Shown: positions 53,231-63,267 of the stretch, one piece after another | Layout: each line of letters starts with the position of its first letter | Numbering within the stretch: the first letter of the stretch is position 1 | Assembly (NCBI RefSeq): GCF_000281715.2 | Contig: NZ_CP124576.1 | Coordinates: 1,681,501 to 1,745,500, forward strand | Length of the DNA stretch: 64,000 bases | Direction of reading: 5' to 3' | Origin: Sphingobium sp. AP49 | GTDB taxonomy: Bacteria > Pseudomonadota > Alphaproteobacteria > Sphingomonadales > Sphingomonadaceae | Notes under the pieces: model-generated | Told to the model about the DNA's origin: nothing | The model's database searches: none | What the model saw: the letters and a program-made list of their open reading frames with translations, nothing else | Translations under genes and position numbers: made by a program

Positions 53231-53400
53231 CTGCCAGCGCAAGGTGGGTGACGGGACCGCCTTGGCCGTTTGCTGGAATATCCTCTGACGCCTCAACGTC
53301 AGGTGGGGACCATGTAGATCGGGCCGGAGCCCGCCCAGGGACAGCCCCCTTGGATGTGATTATCGCCTCAGGGATGTTCGCTAAAGCTCGCACCAGGCAG
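53231..53400 (-). ncRNA. ssrS: 6S RNA
   Basis: The 204-base gap between zapA and the cyclo-ligase gene is the conserved locus of 6S RNA, which binds the housekeeping RNA polymerase holoenzyme. The minus-strand ends pair: CTGCC..GTGCGAG at the 5' side with CTTGCGC..GGCAG at the 3' side, forming a terminal stem over a span of 170 bases, the right size for 6S. Central parts can form a long irregular rod with an internal bulge. Ends are set by this closing stem and may be off by several bases. No covariance search was possible. Confidence 0.75.
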
Positions 53401-53417
53401 TGCCCGTCACCGCCAAT

Positions 53418-53753
53418 CTAGGCGTCCGGGTCGCGGGCGGCAAGCCCGTCGCGCAGCTTTTCTATTCGGGTGGCCAGCGCCTCGATGGCGCGGGCTGCCG
53501 GTTCGTCGTCGCTTTCCAGCGCCAATTGTTCCTGGCGGCCGGCCGCTGTGCGTTTCATTTCATTGAGTTCGTCGGCCATGAAGAGTGCCGCAAACAGCAG
53601 CGCGCGGACCTCGGTCAGGCCCGGCGAACTGCGCTGGGCAAGATAGACCTTGTCCTCGATCATCTTGGCCAGATGGGCCAGATGCGCTTCGTCGCCATCG
53701 CGGCCATGCACGATATATTGGCGTCCGGCGATATGTAGCGTGGTTTCAGCCAT
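53418..53753 (-). CDS. zapA: Cell division protein ZapA
   Basis: The 111-residue protein begins AETTLHIAGRQYIVHGRDGDEAHLAHLAKMIEDK, the N-terminal globular domain of ZapA, and ends in a coiled-coil (ELNEMKRTAAGRQEQLALE, ARAIEALATRIEKLRDGL). ZapA binds and bundles FtsZ at the division ring. The 5' end overlaps the preceding small gene by eight bases, and 6S RNA begins about 18 bases after the stop. Confidence 0.9.
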   Translation of the reverse strand: MAETTLHIAGRQYIVHGRDGDEAHLAHLAKMIEDKVYLAQRSSPGLTEVRALLFAALFMADELNEMKRTAAGRQEQLALESDDEPAARAIEALATRIEKLRDGLAARDPDA

Positions 53754-53937
53754 CCGTTCGCCCCTTCAGATCCGCTATCAGTTCGTCCAGCGACCGCAGC
53801 GCCGCGCGAGCGGCGGGCACGTCGATGGCGGGGGAAGGATGGGGGGCCGCCTGCGGGAGGCTGGCCACATCCTGTTCAAGCCGACTGATCGCACGCTCCA
53901 GCGTGCCGATCGCCTGCATCATGCGGTCGCTTGCCAT
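53746..53937 (-). CDS. Small coiled-coil protein upstream of and overlapping zapA
   Basis: From ATG 53937 it encodes 63 residues: MASDRMMQAIGTLERAISRLEQDV begins a helical coiled-coil, then a Pro-rich linker and a second helix (ARAALRSLDELIADLKGRTDG). The eight-base overlap with zapA implies coupled translation and a shared role in division, possibly analogous to ZapB, though no homology to ZapB can be claimed. The frame extends upstream to 54240 but that part lies opposite the tkt gene. Confidence 0.7.
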   Translation of the reverse strand: MASDRMMQAIGTLERAISRLEQDVASLPQAAPHPSPAIDVPAARAALRSLDELIADLKGRTDG

Positions 53938-54112
53938 CCCTGTTGCATAGCCAATGTTTTCGCCGTGCAAAAGCGGTGTTTGGGCGGCTTGACGTACGCA
54001 ATGCCCCGGCTGCGGTTGACGCATGGGGATCGAGGCGACAAAGGAGGCCCAAATCGACTCGCCCGCTCGCGCGCGGCCCGCGCCTGCCAGCCATGAAAGA
54101 CGCCTGCCCGAT

Positions 54113-56080
54113 ATGACCGTTTCCGACACGCTGCTCGCCAATGCCATCCGGGCGCTTTCCATGGACGCCGTACAGGCGGCGAACAGCGGCCATCCCGGCA
54201 TGCCAATGGGCATGGCCGACGTCGCCACGGTATTGTTCAAGGATTATGTGAAGTTCGATCCGACCCAGCCCAAATGGGCCGATCGCGACCGTTTCGTGCT
54301 GTCGGCCGGCCATGGCTCGATGCTGATCTATTCGCTGCTGAACCTCACCGGCTATGCCCGTCCGACGATGGACGACATCCGCGACTTCCGGCAGCTCAAC
54401 AGCCCCTGCGCCGGCCATCCGGAGAATTTCGAGCTGGCAGGGGTCGAAGCGACCACCGGTCCGCTGGGTTCGGGCCTGGCCACCGCCGTCGGCATGGCGA
54501 TTGCCGAGCGTCATCTGAATGCCGAGTTCGGCGACGATCTGGTCGATCACCGCACCTGGGTGATCGCCGGCGACGGCTGCCTGATGGAAGGCATCAACCA
54601 TGAGGCGATCGGCCTCGCCGGTCACCTGAACCTCTCGCGCCTGATCGTGCTGTGGGACGACAACAAGATCACCATCGACGGCGCCGTCGACCTGTCGAGC
54701 AATGAAGATGTCCGCGCCCGCTACGCCGCCACCGGCTGGCATGTCGTGTCGTGCGACGGCCATGACGTCGCCGACGTCCGCCGCGCCATTGACGAGGCGA
54801 TCGCCGATCCGCGTCCCTCGCTGATCGCCTGCGCCACCAAGATCGGCTATGGCGCGCCGAACAAGGCGGGCACCTCGGGCGTCCATGGCTCGGCGCTGGG
54901 CGAGGCCGAAGTCGCCGCCGCTCGTGAGTTCCTCGGCTGGACCGCCGAACCCTTCGTCATCCCGGCCGACATTGACGCCGCCTGGAAGGCGATCGGCGCC
55001 AAGGGGCGCGATGTTCGCACTGCATGGGAAGGCCGCCTGGCAAATGCCTCGGAAGGCGCTGAATTTTCGCGCCGCATGGCGGGCGAACTGCCGGCCGGCT
55101 TCTCGCTCGAAACCTATATCGACACGCTGATCGCCAACCCGCAGAAGGTCGCCACCCGCAAGGCGAGCGAACTGGCGCTCGGCGCGATCAACGATCTTCT
55201 GCCCGAAACCGTCGGTGGCTCGGCCGACCTCACCGGCTCGAACAACACCAAGACCAAGTCGACCGGCCCGCTGACCCGCGACGATTATTCCGGCCGCTAT
55301 GTCTATTATGGCATCCGCGAATTCGGCATGGCCTGCGCGATGAACGGCATGGCGCTGCATGGCGGCGTGATCCCCTATGGCGGCACCTTCCTGGTCTTTT
55401 CCGACTATATGCGCGCCGGCATCCGCCTGGCTGCGCTGCAGGAACAGCGGGTCATCCACGTCCTCACCCATGACTCGATCGGTCTGGGCGAAGACGGCCC
55501 GACCCACCAGCCGATCGAGCATGTCATGTCGATGCGCATGATCCCGAACCTCGACGTCTATCGCCCGGCCGACATCGTCGAGACGGCGGAGTGCTGGGAA
55601 CTGGCACTGAAGGATGCGACCGGCCCATCGGTGCTGGCCCTGACCCGCCAGAACCTGCCGCAGCTGCGCCTGGAAAAGAGCGAAAATCTGTCGGCCAAGG
55701 GCGCCTATCGCCTGGTCGCCGCGACCGCCGATCGCAAGGTTGTGCTGCTCGCCACCGGTTCGGAAGTCGAGATCGCCGTCGCCACCGCCAAGGCGCTGGA
55801 AGAACAGGGCATCGGCGCCGACGTCGTCTCGATGCCCAGCTGGGCGCATTTCGACGCGCAGGACGCCGCCTACAAGGCCGACATCCTGCCCGCCGGTGTG
55901 CTGCGCGCCTCGATCGAGGCCGGCACCACCTTCGGCTGGGAACGCTATACCGGCCTCGACGGCCTGCGCTTCGGCATCGACAGCTTCGGCGCGTCGGCCC
56001 CCGCCGAAGTCCTCTACGACCATTTCGGCCTGACCGCCGCCAAGATCGCTCCGCAGATCAAGGCCGCGCTCGGCGCCTGA
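54113..56080 (+). CDS. tkt: Transketolase
   Basis: Transketolase transfers two-carbon units in the pentose phosphate pathway. From ATG 54113 (MTVSDTLLANAIRALSMDAV) the protein has 655 residues. Signatures include ANSGHPGMPMGMADVATVLF, GDGCLMEGINHEAIGLAGHL (ThDP motif), EDGPTHQPIEHVMSMR and the C-terminal domain from VVLLATGSEVEIAV. Upstream there is no clear ribosome site; a seven-codon frame (MKDACPI) ends in an ATGA overlap with the start. gap and pgk follow on the same strand. Confidence 0.95.
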   Translation: MTVSDTLLANAIRALSMDAVQAANSGHPGMPMGMADVATVLFKDYVKFDPTQPKWADRDRFVLSAGHGSMLIYSLLNLTGYARPTMDDIRDFRQLNSPCAGHPENFELAGVEATTGPLGSGLATAVGMAIAERHLNAEFGDDLVDHRTWVIAGDGCLMEGINHEAIGLAGHLNLSRLIVLWDDNKITIDGAVDLSSNEDVRARYAATGWHVVSCDGHDVADVRRAIDEAIADPRPSLIACATKIGYGAPNKAGTSGVHGSALGEAEVAAAREFLGWTAEPFVIPADIDAAWKAIGAKGRDVRTAWEGRLANASEGAEFSRRMAGELPAGFSLETYIDTLIANPQKVATRKASELALGAINDLLPETVGGSADLTGSNNTKTKSTGPLTRDDYSGRYVYYGIREFGMACAMNGMALHGGVIPYGGTFLVFSDYMRAGIRLAALQEQRVIHVLTHDSIGLGEDGPTHQPIEHVMSMRMIPNLDVYRPADIVETAECWELALKDATGPSVLALTRQNLPQLRLEKSENLSAKGAYRLVAATADRKVVLLATGSEVEIAVATAKALEEQGIGADVVSMPSWAHFDAQDAAYKADILPAGVLRASIEAGTTFGWERYTGLDGLRFGIDSFGASAPAEVLYDHFGLTAAKIAPQIKAALGA

Positions 56081-56116
56081 ACCCAAGACCAACACGCAAA
56101 CCGGGAGACAAGTGCA

Positions 56117-57127
56117 GTGGCAACGAAGGTAGCAATCAACGGTTTCGGCCGTATCGGTCGTCTGGTGGCACGCGCCATCCTCTCGCGCACCGACCATGAT
56201 CTGGAACTGGTGAGCATCAACGACCTGGGCGATGCCAAGGCCAATGCCCTGCTGTTCAAGCGTGACTCGGTCCATGGCAACTGGGCCGGCGACGTCAGCG
56301 TCGATGGCGATTTCCTGGTGGTCGACGGCAAGAAGATCAAGGTGACGGCGGAGCGTGATCCCGCCAACCTGCCGCATGCCGAACTGGGCGTCGAAATCGC
56401 CCTGGAATGCACCGGCATCTTCACCAGCAAGGACAAGGCCGGCGCCCACCTGAGCGCCGGCGCCAAGCGCGTCGTCATCTCGGCACCGGGCACCAATGTC
56501 GACAAGACTGTCGTCTTCGGTGTCAACCATGACGAGCTGACCGCCGACGACATCATCATCTCGAACGCCAGCTGCACCACCAACTGCCTGGCGCCGCTCG
56601 CCAAGGTGCTGAACGATTCGATCGGCATCGAACGCGGCTTCATGACCACGATCCACAGCTACACCAACGACCAGAACACGCTGGACCAGATCCACAAGGA
56701 CATGCGCCGCGCCCGCGCCGCTGCCCTGTCGATGATCCCCACCACCACTGGTGCGGCCCGCGCCGTGGGTGAAGTCCTGCCCTCGCTCAAGGGCAAGCTG
56801 GACGGTTCGTCGGTCCGCGTGCCGACCCCGAACGTCTCGGTCGTCGACCTGAAGTTCATCCCCAGCCGCGCCACCACGGTTGAGGAAGTCAACGGCCTGC
56901 TCAAGGCGGCGTCGGAAGCCGGTCCGCTCAAGGGCATCCTTGGCTATTCGGACGAGCCGCTGGTCTCGATCGACTATAATGGCGATCCGCGCAGCTCGAC
57001 CGTCGACAGCCTGGAAACGGCCGTGATCGAGGGCAATCTGGTCCGCGTGCTCAGCTGGTACGACAATGAATGGGGCTTCTCGAACCGCATGATCGACACC
57101 ACCGGTGTCATGGCGAAGTTCCTGTAA
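56117..57127 (+). CDS. gap: Glyceraldehyde-3-phosphate dehydrogenase, type I
   Basis: The 336-residue enzyme has [19 protein letters not shown] at the N-terminus and the catalytic Cys153 in [23 protein letters not shown] and [12 protein letters not shown] are also typical. Translation starts at GTG 56117 with GGGAGA upstream. It follows tkt by 36 bases and is terminated by a hairpin, so pgk has its own start or depends on read-through. Confidence 0.97.
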   Translation: MATKVAINGFGRIGRLVARAILSRTDHDLELVSINDLGDAKANALLFKRDSVHGNWAGDVSVDGDFLVVDGKKIKVTAERDPANLPHAELGVEIALECTGIFTSKDKAGAHLSAGAKRVVISAPGTNVDKTVVFGVNHDELTADDIIISNASCTTNCLAPLAKVLNDSIGIERGFMTTIHSYTNDQNTLDQIHKDMRRARAAALSMIPTTTGAARAVGEVLPSLKGKLDGSSVRVPTPNVSVVDLKFIPSRATTVEEVNGLLKAASEAGPLKGILGYSDEPLVSIDYNGDPRSSTVDSLETAVIEGNLVRVLSWYDNEWGFSNRMIDTTGVMAKFL

Positions 57128-57137
57128 GCCTTCTCAG

Positions 57138-57168
57138 CCCCGCCGGACCAACCGGCGGGGTTTTTCTT
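57138..57168 (+). terminator. Rho-independent terminator between gap and pgk
   Basis: CCCCGCCGG pairs with CCGGCGGGG over a five-base loop, then TTTTT. Confidence 0.9.
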
Positions 57169-57198
57169 CTGATATAATTCCAAATTCTAGGAGCGATC

Positions 57199-58401
57199 AT
57201 GGCAAAGCCGTTCAAGACACTCGACGACATGGGCGACATCACCGGCAAGGTGGTGCTGGTGCGCGAGGATCTGAACGTGCCGATGCAGGACGGTTCGGTC
57301 AGCGATGACACCCGTCTGCGCGCGGCGATGCCGACCATCCTGGAACTGGCCGATCGCGGTGCCAAGGTGCTGATCCTCGCCCATTTCGGCCGGCCCAAGG
57401 GCCAGAAGAACCCGGAATTTTCGCTGAGCAAGATCACCCGTCCGCTGACCCAGGTGCTGGGCCGCGAGGTGCAGTTCATTCCCGACTGCCAGGGTGAAGC
57501 CGCGACCGACGGCATCAAGGTGATGCGCAACGGCGACATCGCCATCCTCGAAAATACCCGCTTCCATGCCGGCGAGGAAAAAAATGATCCCGCGCTGGTC
57601 GATGCGATCGCCGCGATCGGCGACCTCTATGTCAACGATGCCTTTTCCGCCGCGCACCGCGCCCATGCCTCGACCGAGGGGCTGGCCCACAAGCTGCCCG
57701 CCTTTGCCGGCCGTTCGATGGAGAAGGAACTGGACGCGCTTGAAGCTGCGCTCGGTGCCCCGGTCAAGCCGGTCGCGGCCGTCGTCGGCGGCGCCAAGGT
57801 GTCCACCAAGCTCGACGTGCTCAACAATCTCGTGACCAAGGTCGATCATCTGATCATCGGCGGCGGCATGGCGAACACCTTCCTCCACGCCCGCGGCGTG
57901 GATGTCGGCAAGTCGCTGTGCGAAAAGGATCTGGCCGAGACGGCCGAGGCGATCTTCGACAAGGCCGAGGAAGCCGGCTGCATCATCCACCTGCCCTATG
58001 ACGTGGTCGTGGCGAAGGAATTTGCCGCCAACCCGCCGTCGGTGCGCATCTGCAACGTCCATGAAGTCGCCGAGGACGAGATGATCCTCGACGTCGGCCC
58101 GGCCGCGGTCGAGGCGCTGGGCGATGCGCTCAAGAATTGCCGCACCCTGGTGTGGAACGGCCCGCTCGGCGCGTTCGAGATCGCGCCCTTCGACGCGGCG
58201 ACCGTTGCCCTCGCCAAGACGGCGGCGGCGCTCACCAAGGAAGGTCAGCTGGTTTCGGTCGCGGGCGGTGGCGACACCGTCGCCGCGCTCAACCATGCCG
58301 GCGGGGCCGCCGACTTCACCTTCATCTCGACCGCCGGCGGCGCCTTCCTCGAATGGATGGAAGGCAAGGAACTGCCGGGCGTGAAGGCGCTCTACGCTTA
58401 A
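57199..58401 (+). CDS. pgk: Phosphoglycerate kinase
   Basis: The 400-residue glycolytic kinase has [16 protein letters not shown] near the N-terminus (usual motif RVDLNVP), [37 protein letters not shown] and the nucleotide-binding [11 protein letters not shown]. The Val-Arg-Glu-Asp variant in the first motif is common in sphingomonads. TAGGAGCGATC precedes the ATG. A palindromic repeat follows its stop and separates it from the converging MFS gene. Confidence 0.97.
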   Translation: MAKPFKTLDDMGDITGKVVLVREDLNVPMQDGSVSDDTRLRAAMPTILELADRGAKVLILAHFGRPKGQKNPEFSLSKITRPLTQVLGREVQFIPDCQGEAATDGIKVMRNGDIAILENTRFHAGEEKNDPALVDAIAAIGDLYVNDAFSAAHRAHASTEGLAHKLPAFAGRSMEKELDALEAALGAPVKPVAAVVGGAKVSTKLDVLNNLVTKVDHLIIGGGMANTFLHARGVDVGKSLCEKDLAETAEAIFDKAEEAGCIIHLPYDVVVAKEFAANPPSVRICNVHEVAEDEMILDVGPAAVEALGDALKNCRTLVWNGPLGAFEIAPFDAATVALAKTAAALTKEGQLVSVAGGGDTVAALNHAGGAADFTFISTAGGAFLEWMEGKELPGVKALYA

Positions 58402-58407
58402 GTCATC

Positions 58408-58473
58408 TCGTCATTGCGAGGCGCGAAGCGCCGCGGCAATCCATGGATTGCTTCGCTGCGCTCGCAATGACGA
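58408..58473. repeat. 66-bp palindromic repeat between pgk and an MFS gene
   Basis: TCGTCATTGCGAG at one end and CTCGCAATGACGA at the other are perfect inverted repeats; the interior (GGCAATCCATGGATTGCTTCG) adds a second palindrome around CCATGG. Repeats with CGTCATTGCGAG ends occur in many bacterial genomes. It lies between converging genes and could fold into a stable terminator-like hairpin. Confidence 0.8.
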
Positions 58474-58489
58474 AGGGCCGTGATCGGCG

Positions 58490-59704
58490 TCAGCGCGTGG
58501 CGCTGGCGCCCCGGTCGAACAGGATGAAGACCAGCGCGGCCACGCCGCCGATCGCCGCACCGGCGATCGCGCTCAGGCTCCAGCCGCCCGCTTCATAGGT
58601 GGTCGACCCGATCACCGATCCCAGTGCCCCCACCACGAACATCACCGTCATATAGGCTGCATTGATCCGGCCGCGGGCATGCGGGTCGAGCGAGAAGATC
58701 AGCTTCTGCCCGGTGATCTGGCTGACCTGCACCGCCGCATCGATCAGCACCGCCATGATGGTGAAGCCGATCAGGCTGCCCGCCGCCACCGTCCAGTCCG
58801 CCAGCAGGAAGCCGATGGCGAGCGCAATCAGCGCGCCGAGCGAGGCCGGGCCGGTCAGCCGCCGATCGGCCAGCCAGCCCGCCACCGGGGCCACCAGCGC
58901 GCCGCCGGCACCCGCCAGCGCGAAGGCGCCGATGCCATTATGGCCCAGGCCAAAGTCATGGATCAGGCTCAGCGGCGCGGCGGTCCAGAACAGGTTGAAC
59001 GCCGCGAACATCGACGCCTGGTAGAAGGCGCGCATCCGCACGACGCGATATTTGCCAAGCTGCGAGAAGGTGGAGGCCAGCACTTCGCCATAATGCATGC
59101 CGCCCTTGGGCCGGCGCTGCGGACAGGCGATCAGCAGCGCGATCGCGACCAGCGCAATCACCCCGGCCGACAGCAGGAAGGTCGCGCGCCAGCCCATCGA
59201 TCCGGCGAGAAAGCTGGCGATCGGCCGCGACAGCATGATGCCGAACAGCAGGCCGCTCATCACCGTGCCGACCACGCGCCCCTGGCGCTCGGGCGGGGCC
59301 AGATGGGAGGCGAGGGGGATCAGCACTTGCACGCCGGTCGCGCCGACGCCGGTCATGACGGAGGCGATCAGGAAGGTCGCCGGGCCATTGGAAACGGCGA
59401 TGGCGATACAGCCCAGCACCGTCGCCACCGCCGATACCAGCACGATCCGCCTATTCTCGAACAGGTCGGCCAGCGGCACGACCAGGATGATGCCCAGGCC
59501 ATAGCCCAGCTGCGTCAGCGTGGTGATGAGGCCTGCGACCCCCGCCGACATGCCGATTTCCGGCCCGATCACGTCGATCAGCGTCTGGGCATAATAGAGG
59601 TTGGCCACCATCGTCCCGCACGCGACCGCCATCAGCAATATGGCAAAGCGGGACAGCGCGGCGGGCGCCTGCGCGGTGGGAAGGGTAGTGGCAGATGTCG
59701 ACAT
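58490..59704 (-). CDS. MFS transporter, drug/arabinose-efflux type
   Basis: From ATG 59704 (MSTSATTLPTAQAP) the 404-residue inner-membrane protein shows about 12 helices. Family-typical segments are VANLYYAQTLIDVIGPEIGMS, GYGLGIILVVPLADLFENRRIV, GRVVGTVMSGLLFGIMLSRPIAS and GQKLIFSLDPHARGRINAAYM. This matches the DHA1-like group often annotated as YgaY/AraJ-type. The substrate is unknown and no regulator adjoins it. AGGAACCTC precedes the ATG. Confidence 0.82.
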   Translation of the reverse strand: MSTSATTLPTAQAPAALSRFAILLMAVACGTMVANLYYAQTLIDVIGPEIGMSAGVAGLITTLTQLGYGLGIILVVPLADLFENRRIVLVSAVATVLGCIAIAVSNGPATFLIASVMTGVGATGVQVLIPLASHLAPPERQGRVVGTVMSGLLFGIMLSRPIASFLAGSMGWRATFLLSAGVIALVAIALLIACPQRRPKGGMHYGEVLASTFSQLGKYRVVRMRAFYQASMFAAFNLFWTAAPLSLIHDFGLGHNGIGAFALAGAGGALVAPVAGWLADRRLTGPASLGALIALAIGFLLADWTVAAGSLIGFTIMAVLIDAAVQVSQITGQKLIFSLDPHARGRINAAYMTVMFVVGALGSVIGSTTYEAGGWSLSAIAGAAIGGVAALVFILFDRGASATR

Positions 59705-59784
59705 GAGGTTCCTAATGGTCCCCCAAGGCGCAGCTTTCAACCGGATGACGGAAATTTCATTGTGCAATGCAACTGAAAATGACC

Positions 59785-60309
59785 CTAGGCCGGGGGCCGT
59801 TCGTTCAGCATCGGCACCAGCAGGGCGTTGAGATCATCCAGGTCCAGCGCCGCCGCCTTGGCGTAGCGCAGCTTGCCGGCGCGATCGATGATGAAATTGG
59901 TCGGGATCGCTGCGATCGGCGCATAAGGGCCTTTGATCCGCCGTGCCGAGGGGATGTGCATCGCCGCGAACAGCTTTTTGAGCTGCCCTATCGGAACCGA
60001 TCCTTCGGTGGTGATGGCGAAGACCTTGAGCCCGTGCTTCTGGTTCAGGGCATAATAGCTGTCGAGCGTCGGCAGTTCCTTGCGGCAGGGCACGCACCAT
60101 GTGGCCCAGAAATTCAGCAGCACGACCTGACCCTTCAGGTCGGCCAGCGACACTTTGCTGCCGTCGATCAGCGTCAGTTCGAAGTCCGGCGCCATTTCGC
60201 CGACCACCGGTTTCGTCGCCGCCTGCGCTGCCCCTGCGTTCATCGCGCCGACCGACATCGATAGCATCAGCGCAGCAGCTGCAATCGACCGCATCAATCC
60301 CTTCCCCAT
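59785..60309 (-). CDS. TlpA-family periplasmic thioredoxin
   Basis: The 174-residue product begins with a signal peptide (MGKGLMRSIAAAALMLSMSVGAMNAGAAQA; Met6 is an alternative start). It then has the TlpA/ResA fold with VGEMAPDFELTLIDGSKVSLADLKG, the redox motif NFWATWCVPCRKELP (Cys-x-x-Cys) and IPTNFIIDRAGKLRY (cis-Pro). It probably reduces disulfides in the periplasm, for example in cytochrome c or copper-protein maturation. GGGGGAAGA precedes the ATG. Confidence 0.88.
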   Translation of the reverse strand: MGKGLMRSIAAAALMLSMSVGAMNAGAAQAATKPVVGEMAPDFELTLIDGSKVSLADLKGQVVLLNFWATWCVPCRKELPTLDSYYALNQKHGLKVFAITTEGSVPIGQLKKLFAAMHIPSARRIKGPYAPIAAIPTNFIIDRAGKLRYAKAAALDLDDLNALLVPMLNERPPA

Positions 60310-60553
60310 TCTTCCCCCAGACCATATTCTTGCGGTCCGATAGCAGGCTGTTCTGCACGCGCCAACGATATTGGCGGCCGCCCCGTCGCCCGTCGATGCC
60401 ATGCACCTTGCGGTGCGGCATGGGACTGGCTAACAGCCCGGTAAAGGCACCCGGTCGCAGGGTGGCCCTTGCATCGCCAGGTGCTCGCCTGGCGGATTTC
60501 TGTTTTATGCGCCGCCGAGGGGGCGGCGCTCCCCAAAGAGAAGGTATGTGCAG

Positions 60554-61459
60554 ATGCTGGATCAGGACATGGTCAAGAAGGTCTCCGCCGGCGACGGTTT
60601 TATCGCAGCGCTCGACCAGAGTGGTGGTTCGACGCCCAAGGCGCTCAACGGCTATGGCGTCGATGACAGTGCCTGGTCGACCGAAGAGGAGATGTTCGGC
60701 CTGATCCACGAGATGCGCGCGCGGATCATCACCTCGCCTGTGTTCGACGGCAAGAAAGTGCTGGGCGCGATCCTGTTCGAGCGCACGATGGACGGCGAAG
60801 CGGGCGGCAAGTCGGTGCCGCAGGCGCTGCTCGACAAGGGCATCGTGCCCTTCATCAAGGTCGACAAGGGCCTGGAGGCTGAGGCGAATGGCGTTCAGAT
60901 GATGAAGCCGATGCCGGAACTCGATACCCTGCTGGCCCGGGCCAAGGCGTTGGGCGTGTTCGGCACTAAGGAGCGCTCGGTCGTCAACCTTGCCAACCGC
61001 GAGGGCATCGCCGCCATCGCCGCGCAGCAGTTCGAGGTCGGCCGTCAGATTCTGGCCGGCGGCCTGATGCCGATCATCGAGCCCGAAGTGAACATCAAGT
61101 CGCCCGAACGGGCCGAGGCCGACCAGATCCTGCTGGAGGAAATCCTCAAGCAGCTCGACGCGCTGCCCGAAGGCGAGCAGGTGATGCTCAAGCTCTCGCT
61201 GCCCGCCAAGACCGGCCTGTTCGATCCGCTGGTCGATCATCCCAAGGTGCTGCGCGTCGTCGCCCTGTCGGGCGGGTTCAGCCGCACCGAAGCCTGCGTT
61301 GAGCTGGCCAGGAATCGCGGCATCATCGCCAGCTTCAGCCGCGCGCTGCTCAACGACCTGCGCCAGCCGATGAGCGACGCGGAATTCGACGCGTCGCTGG
61401 GCGAGGCGATCGACGAGATCTACGCGGCATCGACCGCCAAGGCTCCGGTCGCGGCCTGA
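60554..61459 (+). CDS. fda: Class I fructose-bisphosphate aldolase
   Basis: The enzyme cleaves fructose 1,6-bisphosphate by Schiff-base chemistry. From ATG 60554 (MLDQDMVKKVSAGDGFIAALDQ) it has 301 residues; GTG 60548 is an alternative start. Diagnostic stretches are FIAALDQSGGSTPKAL, GKSVPQALLDKGIVPFIKVDKG, PIIEPEVNIKSPERA and MLKLSLPAKTG with the likely Schiff-base lysine region, then ALSGGFSRTEAC. It is preceded by a 240-base leader with several hairpins and followed after four bases by a small membrane-protein gene. Confidence 0.93.
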   Translation: MLDQDMVKKVSAGDGFIAALDQSGGSTPKALNGYGVDDSAWSTEEEMFGLIHEMRARIITSPVFDGKKVLGAILFERTMDGEAGGKSVPQALLDKGIVPFIKVDKGLEAEANGVQMMKPMPELDTLLARAKALGVFGTKERSVVNLANREGIAAIAAQQFEVGRQILAGGLMPIIEPEVNIKSPERAEADQILLEEILKQLDALPEGEQVMLKLSLPAKTGLFDPLVDHPKVLRVVALSGGFSRTEACVELARNRGIIASFSRALLNDLRQPMSDAEFDASLGEAIDEIYAASTAKAPVAA

Positions 61460-61463
61460 TCCG

Positions 61464-62003
61464 ATGGCTGGCGCCGGGCAGGATGACGATCCGCCCGGCG
61501 CCGCCTTTTCCTATCATCGCGCGGTCGCGCCGATGCTCTGGGTGTTGCTGGGCCTGATGGTCGTCGAGACGTCCGTGGTCCACCTGCTGGTCGCGCTATG
61601 GAGCCGGCACGCGGCGTTGATCCTCTCCCTGCTGAGCCTCGCCACGATCGGCTGGTTCATCCTGTTCATCCGCTCCTTCCGCCGCCATCCGGTGCGGGTC
61701 CGCGCGGATGGGCTGGTCTGGCCAGTCGGCCATCTGCGCAGCCTTTCCATCCCCTGGACACAGGTCACGGGACTGCGCGACGACTGGACGCTGGCCGATC
61801 TCAAGGCGGCGGGTCTGTTCAATGGTGCGCTGGTCGCCCATCCCAATATCGTCGTCGCACTCGATCCGCCGGCCAGCGCAGGCCGGCGCACGATCCGCTA
61901 CCTCGCCCACCGGCTCGACGACCCGGCCGCGTTCACCGCAGCCTTCGACATGCGACACCCGCACCCCGACCCGTTCGCTTCGAGCGTGTCGAGAAGCGGA
62001 TAG
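61464..62003 (+). CDS. Hypothetical membrane protein
   Basis: The 179-residue protein has two adjacent transmembrane helices (about residues 24-45 and 50-70) and a C-terminal cytoplasmic part (VRVRADGLVWPVGHLRSLSIPWTQV, ALDPPASAGRRTIRYLAHR) that resembles PH-like domains of small bacterial membrane proteins; this is a guess. The last ten residues (DPFASSVSRSG) are encoded by the start of a palindromic repeat, so the native C-terminus was probably altered by repeat insertion. It is four bases after fda. Confidence 0.65.
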   Translation: MAGAGQDDDPPGAAFSYHRAVAPMLWVLLGLMVVETSVVHLLVALWSRHAALILSLLSLATIGWFILFIRSFRRHPVRVRADGLVWPVGHLRSLSIPWTQVTGLRDDWTLADLKAAGLFNGALVAHPNIVVALDPPASAGRRTIRYLAHRLDDPAAFTAAFDMRHPHPDPFASSVSRSG

Positions 62004-62043
62004 CGCGGCGCTCGCGTTTCTCGACCAGGCTCGAAACGAACGG
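61971..62043. repeat. Palindromic repeat overlapping the 3' end of a gene
   Basis: CCGTTCGCTTCGAGC and GCTCGAAACGAACGG are inverted (one mismatch), as are the inner GTCGAGAAGCG and CGTTTCTCGAC. Repeats of the type CCGTTCGTTTCGAGC...GTCGAGAAACG are frequent in sphingomonads. The left arm supplies the last codons of the preceding gene. Confidence 0.75.
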
Positions 62044-62065
62044 AGGTGGGCGTCGTAATCCCGCT

Positions 62066-63193
<1,128 letters not shown>

Positions 63194-63267
63194 GGATAAT
63201 CCTTCGCTATTGTGATCGCGGTCATAGCCGCACTTGGCGCGGCCGCGCGAGCGGCTATAAGGCGCGC

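Noticed and set aside
53214..53393. N-terminal extension of the 5-formyl-THF cyclo-ligase
   Set aside because: The extra 60 residues coincide with the 6S RNA gene and do not resemble the family; ATG 53213 gives the normal length.
60310..60553. Known riboswitch class in the aldolase leader
   Set aside because: Hairpins are clear, but no conserved core of a class I know can be seen, so it is reported only as a structured leader.
63194..63267. TPP riboswitch before thiE
   Set aside because: The 74-base gap has no CTGAGA-type thi-box sequence and is too short for the aptamer.
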